64,000 nucleotides of DNA from Mansonella perstans (taxonomy: Eukaryota > Nematoda > Chromadorea > Rhabditida > Onchocercidae): the NCBI GenBank assembly GCA_037074765.1, contig JBAMDO010000165.1, forward strand, positions 1 to 64,000, in the 5' to 3' direction. The translations under genes were made by a program, and so were the position numbers. A model generated the notes under the pieces. That model made no database searches. It saw only the letters and a list, made by a program, of their open reading frames with translations, and was not told where the DNA came from. Positions 1-11,700 of the stretch are shown here, piece by piece (the first letter of the stretch is position 1; every line of letters starts with the position of its first letter).

Positions 1-2105
1 TTTTAATTAATTGCTAGTTTCTTTTTGTGTTATTATAATTTTTACTTTAATTTACTTACTTTTTATTCATTTATTTTCTTTTCCATTTTTTTCAAGAATT
101 ATTTTAAATAAATAAATGATAATGAAATGAAATGGCTGATATTTTCATCATGAAGAGGTGTAGTGATGTGTGATACGATTATTCAGCGTTTAGGTATTCC
201 TAAGTAATCTTAGTAGAAAACTTTCCGAACACTAAATTGAACAGTGTAAAACTGTTCAGGAATTTGGACGATGAGAATTTTGAAAAAAAATTTTTTTTTA
301 AACTTTTCAACATCATACAATTGTCGAGATAACTATACATAAGTAAATGCATTAAAACACTTTTTTTCCACTCTTTCTCTTTCTATCTCTCTCATAATAT
401 AACGAAGAATAATGAAATTTGATTGAAGACAAGAAAATATGTAAAGTTTTAAAATATTAATAAGAAAAAAAATTTTTGTTTTGAACAATAAACAAGCAAG
501 CAAGTAAACAAACAAACAAACAAAGAAACAAAATGACTATCATTATTAACAAATTGTTATGTTGCACGAATGTCGGATCAGTGTTGTCGGATATTGTTGA
601 AATTTTACAGTTTAATAAATTCAAATTTGTTTTCAAAATATATCACTGCTTATCTTATATCATTGAGTCATATATTTCTATTTCTGCTGATCAACTTTAA
701 AATTGCAACGATAAAGTGTTAAGATTGACAGAGAGGGAAAGAATGTCGAATAGCAAATGTTAGAAGGAAGTATTTTATTTCTCCATAAAATTTTGTTTCT
801 GCTTTTTCAAAATACATGTCTTTCTTCTTTTATTGAATTTCTTGTTTGTGGCATTATTATTATCATTTTTTATCATCATCATGATTAACCATCGTTTTCG
901 TCATCATTGTTGTAACTATTATCTTCTATTTCTATTTTGATTCCATTGTCATACATTTTCACACAAAATTATAATAGGTAACAAAAAAAACAAAGGAAGT
1001 TAGGAAATCGATTACTTATTTTTTATCTTTTCATTTATTTATGCTGTTAATTTCATTTCTGATATTTATTTCCAGTTTCTCAATTCAATGATTGTTCTGT
1101 TCTTCTCGATGCCTACATGTATAGTAATTAAATGAATTTTTTTTGCATTTAAGTACAAGTATCTTATTATCATTTATTAAGTGGATTAATTTAATTTCAC
1201 ATCTGATTTAGAGATAAGTTACCAATGATTAAATAGATCATTTTTTTCGCATCTGATTCAAATAAAATTACTTTCAATCTTCTATTTCGTTTAGATGATT
1301 ATATCATTAATGTTTTTGTTTTATTTATTCATTCAATATATTTCTTTTAATTCACAATTTTTTTTTCCTTTTCCATCTGTCAACACAATCAATTTCTTCT
1401 GTTCTCGCATTTTCTATCATTTCTTCTCTTCATCATCTTTTATTACACAACAAAAATAATAGTTATAGTTTCAAGAAAAAAAATTGAAAAGATTTGAACG
1501 GATATTTTGAAGGAAAAAAAATGAACAAAAGTTTAATTTTAACGGAACTTAAATTGATTTAATTAAACTTTTACTTCCTCCTTCTTTTTTTTCCATTCAG
1601 GAATGTAACTATTCTCGGATGGAAAAAAAAGAAAGCTTAAGCAAAAGATTATTTCTTTTTTTTTTCGTTGAAGAAATTTTTTTTTTATCCTGAACTATAA
1701 AGAAAATTCTATGAGCTAAGATTATTTAGTAGGGAAGTAAATTGATCTCTCTCTTTTCCTTCATTTTTTTCTTTTCTTTTTTAAGCACTTCAATAGAATT
1801 CTCTCGATTTACTTCTGTGATAAAATTTAATGGAATTTCCTCGTTAATTAATTAATAAATTGTTTAATTATTGAACTATTTTTTTTCGGGATTTTATTAT
1901 CACAGGATTGCTTATAAAATATTTTGAATTAGAAACAGAAGAAAAAAAAACCAATAAAAGAAAGTAAGATTATTTAAATTTTTTTCTGTTTAAATTTATT
2001 TAACTCCTAATTAATGGATAATTCGGAGTATTTGTTCATTATTTCTTAAAATTACACAAAAAGAGAGGGATTAGTTGTAACATTAGACAATACCTGTGCA
2101 GCCAA

Positions 2106-2202
2106 ACATTATTGTTATCATCATTATTATTATTATCGCTGTTGTTATTATCATCATCGTTATCATCATCGTCATCATCATTGTCATCGTCATATGCATT
2201 TA
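2106..2202. repeat. ATT/ATC trinucleotide microsatellite
   Basis: Imperfect runs of ATT, ATC and GTT triplets. A second, purer ATT run follows at 2341-2420. Open frames across this interval encode only poly-Ile/Val or poly-Asp/Asn and are not genes. Confidence 0.9.
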
Positions 2203-2340
2203 TCTTTATAGTATCGGGCAAAAAAGGGTAATGGAGAGGAGGGTTTTCACCGGGAACATTTCTCCATTCTCACAACCCAGAATGATCATATTCAATCGGA
2301 TAAGTAGGATTTGTTGGTGCTGCCACTGCTACTATTACTA

Positions 2341-2420
2341 GTTTGTACTACTGCTATTATTGTTACTACTATTTATTATTATTATTATTATTATTGTTAT
2401 TATTATTATTATTATTATTG
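2341..2420. repeat. ATT trinucleotide microsatellite
   Basis: Near-perfect ATT/TTA triplets with a few substitutions, 0.3 kb upstream of the ncl-1 start codon. Confidence 0.9.
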
Positions 2421-2712
2421 GCATTACATAGTTATTCTCAAATATCAATCCTGAAATCAAAATTTTTAAATATATACCATATATATATTGGAAGGATTAG
2501 GTAAGTTACATGTGTGTATGTTTAGATTAAATTTATCTTACAATTTAATTTAAGGCAATTTATAAAAAAAAAAAAAATTATCAATTATTTTAATACATAT
2601 ATATATAGTAATTGATGATTAATTTAATACTTAAAAAATTTTATAGCAAAATCTAAAAAAGAAATAATTTTTGTAAATAAAATTTATCAAATGTAAATTT
2701 TTTAAAAATTTC

Positions 2713-2723
2713 TTTTTATAGGT
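2713..2723 (+). other. Probable spliced-leader trans-splice acceptor of the ncl-1 gene
   Basis: A T-rich tract ends in ATAG at 2721, two bases before the ATG at 2724. An acceptor this close to the start codon with no visible upstream coding exon is typical of nematode SL1 trans-splicing. An ordinary cis-spliced 5' UTR exon further upstream cannot be excluded. Confidence 0.5.
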
Positions 2724-5700
2724 ATGTGCGAACCAACATTTACTGGATCTTTTGGTCTTGCTCCCACACCACCACCACTTAATGAACAGGTAATTTTTCT
2801 CTATTTTAATTTAATAAATTTTTATTACTTTACTTTTATAATGTTGCAATAGATGAAATTTTTCAAATGCTCATACCCTAAAACGATTGTTTGCAATTGG
2901 TTGGTTGTAAGAAAAAAAAAGCATTTAAAAGATATCAATGAAAAATGAGCGATATGATTGGAAAAATGTTAGTTGTAAATTGTTTGTACGGTGGTTGTAT
3001 TGCATCTCTCGTTTTGTGCATTTTTTTGGAATTTCTCATTTTTGCGCAGCCGGATCCGGAAAATATATATGCATGAGAAGAAGAATACCGGTAAAAATAA
3101 TTTAATACTACCGGAAAAATTATTACATTTATACAAAATGAATGGGTGGTTTTTCTTTTTTTTAAATTTTTACTACCTTTATCGGTTTTTTTTTTTGGAT
3201 TTTAAATTAAGCTTAAAAAAAAAAATCTTAAATAATATACGTATGTTGTGCTGCATTTTTACAAATATACTTTTTCAGTATTCAAAATTTAATTACTAAT
3301 AGATATCTAAGTTTAATTAATTGGTATTACTTTCTCAGTATTCAAAATTTAATTACTAATAGGCATTTAAATTATTTTAGTATAGCTTTATTTTTTTCTC
3401 GATAAGTCAAAATACACATATATTTATTATTTTGGAAAGGAATAATGATGCATGTGAAGAAAGATATATATTTATGCAAAAAAAAAAAAAAAAAAAAAAG
3501 ATTTATTAGAATTGAAGATAGAAATTGGAAAAAAGTGTTCATTTTTATTATTTTCTGCTTTATCCATACCGTATTATTTCAGTAATAAATAATAGGTTAG
3601 AAAACAAAAAAAAAATTATTTTTCCTTTTTTTTACTGTAATGAAAGAGCTATATGTATGTGTGCGTGTGTCTGTGCGTGCGTGTGTGTGCGTGTGTGTGT
3701 ACGTGTGTGTGTGTATGTGTGTGCGCGTGTGTGTGCGTATGTGTTTATGTCAATAGTGTATAATGTTGAATGACGTCAAGATATTTAAATGTCATACATT
3801 TAAATATCTTGACGTCAGAAGTTGTTAACGTCAGAAGTTGTTGTTAAAAATTGTGCATTAAAAGTGTTTAAATAAATGGTGGGTTTAGAAATTTATTTCA
3901 AGAAAAGGGCAACCAAGAAATTTTCAAGGCGAAAAGTATGTTAATAGGCAGTATTTTATAGTTCTAAACTATATATATATATATATATTTATAGTGTCGG
4001 GAAACATCAAAAGGCATAAATTGAATAAGTGATGATATGAATAATGAAATTGATTTGATCAAACTGGAATTTTTACCATTCTTTTATTTATTCTATTTCA
4101 TGAGAATTTATATATTAAATTATTTGTTGTTGTGTGAAAGAAATTCATTTGATAACAAAAATTGATTATTTTTATTTTTGGACAGTTTTGCAGTATCTAA
4201 TTAGCCATAAATAAATAGCGAAAGAGAAGGCAAATTCTGGAAAGTATTTGATTTTTCTGAATATTTAGGAAATTTTAATTGTTTATATAATGAATAGATC
4301 CATATAATAAATATTTACGTGCACACACACACACATATATATAAATACTGATTTAAATGCAAAATATATCCCATCAGAGAGGATAAGTGGATAAAAGTTT
4401 ATAGATGAGAAGTACTTGCTGAAATTATTTAAAGGCTGAAGAAGTATTATAGTAAAGAAGAATTGTTGCAGACCTGTCTACTACAGGATTCATTCATGAA
4501 ATTGAGGTCATTTATGGAAACTGACGTGGAAAAGTGGACACTTAGAATAAAGTTGGAATGGTTTTAACATTATGGATCACTTAAAGATACCATAATATAA
4601 CATTGCACATTTATTTTTTTCAAAGGATTTTTGTGATAGTATTTATCGTAGTGAATAGAATTTTGAGTTGTACTTTGGGTAAATCTTGTTAGTGAATTAT
4701 GGATCTTTTGTAAATTCGAAATCCATGTGAGGAAAATATGAGACCTGAATTCAATTTTTTCTTTTTTTTTAAAGTTTTTCAAGGATATTTAGCTAGAGCG
4801 GATTATTATTGACCAATGATTTTGGTAAATTAATAATTTAACTCTTGTTATGGTCATGTGATCATCATCATTTTTGATGTAAAGATACGATAACAGCAGA
4901 TGTGTACATTAATTATGTAAATAGATTAACTGCATTGTCTTTTATAATTGTTTTTTTTTTCTTTTTTTTTTACATTACAAATCTTAAAAAGAGAAAGCAT
5001 CCATCCTAAGAGAAAAAGATTCTTTGAAATTTATCTGTTTTATTTTTCAATAGACACAAAGATGATTAATTAATTAATTAAGGACTCCTAATGATAACTG
5101 GTTTATCTTAGCGCTGGAATGTTAACATGTATTTGATAAGTTTGGAGGGATTAAAAAAAAAACTGGAAAATGAATGAAATTTACTGTGGTAAATTTGCGA
5201 ACGGAAAATATGGTATTGCTATTTCATACAGTTTAATAAATGTTGCAGTGAAAAAATTTTTTATTCAGTTTAGTATATTCAACATTGAATTTCATTTATC
5301 AGCAGAAAGAATTAATTAAATTACTAGATTCATCGGAATTTAATAAGTTCAACTGACTGGATTTCATTCACCAGCCCAAAGAATTGAGTAATTGTGATTG
5401 AGTTCCAATATGTAATTGAGTAATTAAGTTACTGCACTCATTCGAGTTTGATAAGTAAATTAAAAAATAATCAATTAACTTGACGTGAAATTGAAGTTGA
5501 TGAATGTTGATGGCATTGATGTGACTTATTTGCTAAGTTTACTGTATCGAGTTTCATTTTTTTTTTTTTTTTTATGATTTTTGCTTTGGGATAATAGCAA
5601 AGGATTTTTTTGCTTCACTTTCACTTTGAAAATAATTAAACGAATTAATTCGGTGAAGTTATTTCGAATGGGATAATGATTAGCAAAAATGATCAGTTGA

Positions 5701-8700
5701 AGGAATAATCATGATCTGGTTGATTTGACAAAGACAAGCATTGACTGATTGATGGTTATTGCTTTATATTAATTGTATTTTTACTAGTTAAAAAAAAGAA
5801 AATTAATTAATTAATTATAACGGGTATGCGCGTATTACATATAACTTGGATCATTATAGATGTTGCAGGTGGTAAAATGTCCATTATGTTTGGAACCATA
5901 TCGTGAACCAAAAGTTCTTGCTTGTTTCCACAGTTTTTGCAAATCATGTCTGGAACGTCAAATGGATGATAGCAGTGCCGAAAAAATCGTCTGTCCACAA
6001 TGTCGCGTTGAAACACAATTGTCAATACAACTTGGTAAAATAATATTCTCTTTTTCAATTTATTACTTTTTTGTTAATTGTTCATTACTAATTACTATTA
6101 AGTAAATTAACTGATCTTTAAATACATATTATTTATTATTTTTATACTGTGAAGTAGGATTTTTGAAAATTTTTCACAATTCAAGAATGAATGATAAATT
6201 TGTTCAAAGAAATGGATAAAAAAAAACTGGTCAAGTATTGAAGGTATCGTAAGTGTGACCAATGATTGGAGTAAAAAAAAAAAAAAAAAAACAGGAGTAG
6301 AGGAAAGATTGATAACTTCTTGTACACAATCCTACCAAACATTTCAGGGTAGGCTTTTGTTTGGTCCGGATTCTGCAGCAATTCTTCTAAGCATGATAAC
6401 AGGCTAGGACTAAGTTTTTGGATTAAAATTTAGTAATACTGTTGCATTACTGAAGATGTTGATAAGTAGTCATCCTTACAGTTTTATCTCTAGTGAATAG
6501 ATAGTTGCTTATTCATTCATGATATAGTAAGTTTTTTAGCTATGTGATGTGATAAATTTTGTCCTTAATAGCAAATATGAATTAGGTTAGTGAATATGGG
6601 TTAGGTTAGCGAATATGATTTCCATCAACAATAAATACTTTTGCATAGCTTTATTTGTTTTTCATTTAAGAATTAAAAAATAACTTTGATTTATTGATTT
6701 TTTTTTGATTTTGACAGAATTTTTGTATCATTCATTTCAATCAAAAAAAATAAAAAAGCATCAGTGAAGCAGCAATAGTTTTTTTGATGGTGATGGTGTG
6801 AGCATCAATATTTTGAATAAGATGAATTGTTTGTTCTCTTGCAGCCATTCAATTTATATTTTTTCTTAAACAATATTTTTTAAAACTCGTTTTAAAAATT
6901 TCTTTTTTTCGTTCAGAAAAAGAAAAAATGAATCTAAAATTAAGCGAAAGATTAATTGACGAAGATTGTTCGAGAGAGAGAGAGAGAGAGAGGGAGAAAG
7001 AGAGAGCATTAAATATCTATCATCTGCTTTTCATGTATAAAAATCACGTGTAAAACATATAGGTCGAGAATAGGTCGAGAAAAAACTTTTCTTTTTTCAC
7101 TTATTTTAATATATGAGAAAAAAAAAAAACGATTTTAATGACCTCTACTGACATCAGCGAAAAATTTTCTTTTGTCACCTTGATAAAATAATCAATTCTA
7201 GTGATCGATCAAATTTGTTTTTGTTTTGTAGCAGCAATAACAAAACTTTATTGTTAAATTTATTTACCTTTGAAGTAAACAATAATTAGTTAGATACATA
7301 TGGCATTGTTAATTGTCATTATATTTTCAGGTATTGAAAGTTTGTTAACAGATTACGGGCTAGAAAGCGTTATGACACGACAGAATGTTGCCGATGATAA
7401 AGGACTAATATTCGGCTCACCATGTTCATCATCATCATCACCACCATTAATCGATCCACCCTCATATGATCAGGTTTTCATCTCTTTTTTGAAGCTTATT
7501 ATCTTTTTTTTTTTTTTTTTTTTTTTGAATTTTATTAGTGTCATTTGAAAAGGAAGAAGTATTTTATTGCAGCTTCGATTATTCATTACAATTTAAATTT
7601 AAAAAAAATCAAAATTTAAGCATTTATTGTACATTTATTACATCTTTACTGCACAATTATCTTATGTATCTTTTTTTTTTTTTGCAGAACAGTAATAAGA
7701 ATTCATCATGTACGGGCTGTAAAAGTGGTGAACTTGCAAGTGCATTTTGCCAGGATTGTACACATTTTTTATGTGCCAATTGTACCTTGGCTCATCAATA
7801 CATGCATTGTTTCGAGGGTCATCGAGTGGATCAATTATCACAAGAAGATGCTGCTGCTATTGCTGCTGCATTTGCTGAAAAAAATGCTTGCAAATGCATA
7901 CAAGTAAGCATTTCATTTTTGTTAGCATAGAATTAATAGAAAAATTAATTCAGTCAGAAAAAAAAAAGAGGTATTAGTAGAATTTGAAATTATTTTCTTT
8001 ATAGTCATATAAATTTTATCTTTCACTATTTTAAATCATTACTACTAAAATGGTCGAGAAAATTAGATCGAAATGCTGTCTGATCGTATGTTTTGTGAAC
8101 TGATGGTAATTTGATAATACATTGCTGTTGATAGGATAAAGTTATGCTATTTTTATCAGTACAGTCAAATTTATATATATATATGCCTTTTTAGCATCGC
8201 TCACAACCTTTGCGATATTTCTGTTTAACGTGCAACCTGGCTATATGCATGGAATGTACTCAGGTGGATCATGTACAACCGACACATCAATATGAATTGA
8301 TCAGTGATGTAGCTGATAAACAAATGGCGATAATGGAAACACTGGTACAGGATGCTCGTTTGAAGCATTCTGAACTTCTTGAAACATATAAAGTATATCT
8401 TATTATATTTGATTTCTGTTATTTAAATTTAATAATTTTATTTTTCTTTCTTTTTTTTTTTAAGTTTTTGCTCTAAAATTGATTTTGAAGAAAGTTGAAA
8501 AATTAAATGATCGATCATATGGGATATTTCTAATATTTAAAATGTAAAAATGAAAGATGAAATTTTTAACGGATTTTTTCAGATGGTTGACGCAGCACAA
8601 AATCGTTTAAGCTGTTCACTAAGCAGAGCTCACCAGAATGTGGATGATGCAACTCAGACATTGATTCGTATAATTGAAGATAATCGTCGACAAATTATCA

Positions 8701-11700
8701 AAGATCTGGATAATGCATATGGTGCTAAACAGTTGCAGCTTACTGTGATTGACAAAAAAGTACATTTGCATATAATTTAATAAGAAATTAAATTTTCCTT
8801 CTTTCTATTTACCATTTAGCAGTGCAGTGAATTTAACATTTCTTGAAAACTTCTAAATTTTTGTGGCAGAATATCATCGTTTAGTGCTATGGTAACAAGA
8901 TGTAGAAAAGAAAATACTTGTAAATCAATTTTTCATTTGGTCTCTTTGTAAACACAATGTGGAATCGAATAGTCATTGATAAAAGATATTTTGTGTAATC
9001 CTTTTTCAATATTTGAGGTATTATTTTTCAAGTCATCATTAATGATGAATTCAAATTAATTAAAGTCAGAACTGATGTGACATGAAATTTGTTTTGTTGT
9101 AATTTTAAACTTCAAATCATTAAAATTTTGGACTTTAAAACCTATTTTTAGGTGCAACAAATGGCAGAAAAATTGGCGCAAACGATTGAGTTTACTTCAC
9201 GTCTTGTAAAATATGCCGCACCAACAGAAGTAATGGTTTTTAAGCAACTTCTGCATACTCGTCTACAAGTATACTTTTCATTCAATCCAGATAGTAATAA
9301 CATCCTGCAAACAACATGCGAACTTGATTTTCCACCACTGAATCCAAATATAGCACGTCAACAAATTATCAGTATTATGGGTACGTTTGTTTCTTTTCCT
9401 GCTAATTTTCCTTAATTTTGTTGTGATGAATTTGAATCCACAAATCGAATCATCTTATCATTTGTTCTTCAAAGCTATTCAATCATTTCTGATTTTAAAT
9501 TTCTTTTTATATCACTGAATTGTAAAAAGCAACAGGAGAATGCAGAAATAATAGTGTAAAATGATACAGAAATTCGCATCGTGCTAATTTTTTGTTTGAT
9601 TTTCTAAAAAATCTTTGGTTTGTTAAAAAAAGTAAGCTATCCTATTATATGTAAGTGAGACTTTGCGTTGACAATGAGAGAGTGAGTTAAAATAATTTTG
9701 ATGATAGAAAGCTGCTGAATAGGAACTAGTTATCCTTATTTACCATCTTTAACCATCGAACATTTGATTTGTTTATCTTTTATTTTTTCTCTACTGCGTT
9801 TTTTCACTCTTTTTTTCCCTTCATTGCTTTTCTTTCCTAGTTTTTATTTAAAATTTCGAGATATGAATAATTTATTGTTTGAAATTGACGGTGCATTTAA
9901 TTTAACATGAAGTGTTTTAAAATTGCATTTGAGATGTTAAAAGAATGTTTTGTTTGGAAGCATTAAAATCTATAAATATTTGAATAACAAAATTCTTAAT
10001 ATCATTTGCTTATGAGATGTAGAGCTGATGTAGAAGAGCTGGGACAATCAATATGAAGTAAAACATGAGCTGCAGTGGATCATCAACTGTAGAAGGAGAT
10101 TATACATCATTTTCCTCTTCAAATAGTGCTTATACATCAAGGAATGCAAAATTTTCCTTCAGCATTTTTGTTAGCTTCTGAAACTGTTAACATATTCCTT
10201 CAGGTCTTGTTCGCGGTGCATCAGAGTGGCATCAAGGAACAATGTCATCAGTAAATGCAGGAATGCCTCCGGCACCAATTGGTCGACCGGCTAGTCGACA
10301 GCTAACTCGATCAGTAGCGACTAACGGTACATTGCCTGTCAATAATTTCTCAGAGTCAAATTTGATGCGACCTAAAAATGAATATGGTGGCTCCAATCAG
10401 AGTCTCGGAACGTTTGTTACAGTCGATAATGGCTTTAGTAATCAATATGAAAAGTGGAGTATGGGACTTGAACCGGCCTGTGGTTTACAACTTGCTGAGT
10501 CACCTGATTTGGAGTTTGAAAAGGTTTGTTTGCAAGTTGTTTTGGCTTTAATTTGGTAAAATATGAATAATTCCTCGTAATATACTTGTTCTCAAATTTC
10601 AGTATTCCCATTCTACTCCAGTTCTTGTATTTTGATATGCTAACATAGTGTATAATTCAAAAAGTTTGAGTTTTATTTACGGACGGTAATGAATGAGGCA
10701 TAATGATGATAATAACTGTGCTGCTGAATAAAAGTGTTATTAATTAGAAAATGTGATTCTGGTTTTCAACATTTACATTTTTTCTAAATTTTATCCATTG
10801 ATTTCATGACTCAAAATTGTTACTGAATTTTCGGGTCAAGTATAGTTGATTCATTTGCAGAATATGGGCATCAACAATCTTTATCCGCCTCGTGCACAGA
10901 TTAAGAGGCAGAAGATGATCTATCATTGCAAATTTGGTGAATTTGGTGTTATGGAAGGACAGGTTACTTTCTCAACTATAATTTTATTTATAGAATTTAA
11001 TACGTATTGCGTTTTTGGAAACAAATGATTTTGTAATGCCATGGATTCATAGTTATCTCAATTAAAGCTTGCAAAAAAAAAAAAAAAAACTAAGTTCGAT
11101 GCGTTAAGCGTCACACTGTATGCTTCTATGAAAAGCTTTCCTTCTTTCTGCTTACGTATAGGCCATTCGATGAGTTCTACCTAAATACTTATCTACCTAA
11201 ATCCATAGAAGTCATGCGTTTTAATTGAAATAGCAGTTTTTAAATTTGTAATTTTCGGATTGATAACATTTAACTATTTTAATTTCATCGGCTACACTCG
11301 AAAAATTGTGCTCAAAATTTGTTTTTTTTTTTTCCAGATAACATGTGAAGGACAAAAAATAAAATCATTTCTTTCAGTTTACGGAACCATCTGGAGTTGC
11401 AGTAAATGCACAAAATGATATTATTGTTGCGGACACAAACAATCATCGTATCCAGGTATTCGATAAGGAAGGTCGTTTCAAATTTCAGTTTGGAGAATGT
11501 GGTAAGCGCGATGGCCAGTTGCTTTATCCAAATCGGTTCGTACATTATGGTTAAAATCTTTGGGTTTTTTTGTATGTATTTAAGATTAGTGAAAAATCAT
11601 TCTGTACAAAAAGATGTCCAAAGTACAAAAAAAAAAAAAAGATAAAGTTTTCACCACATTTGGGCTTTGTTTTCCATAATTACACTTTACATCAGAGTTA

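Larger units (their letters stand above)
1..2723. other. Upstream non-coding region of ncl-1
   Basis: No exon could be supported on either strand. The stretch is AT-rich with homopolymer runs. The only denser segment (2211-2345, GAGGAGGG followed by a GC-richer patch) lies between two trinucleotide microsatellites and may belong to the promoter. No TATA-like or operator element can be singled out with confidence. Confidence 0.5.
2790..5868 (+). other. Large first intron of ncl-1
   Basis: A 3.1 kb intron between the 22-codon first coding exon and the RING exon. It contains a 60-bp-spaced direct repeat, a TG microsatellite, a perfect hairpin and a CA/TA microsatellite, listed separately. Nothing else could be supported as coding. 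Confidence 0.8.

Noticed and set aside
2096..2341. 81-codon plus-strand and 60-codon minus-strand open frames
   Set aside because: They are translations of an ATT/ATC microsatellite (poly-Ile/Val and poly-Asp/Asn).
3525..3773. 82-codon frame with alternating Cys and Val
   Set aside because: It is a reading of the TG microsatellite in ncl-1 intron 1.
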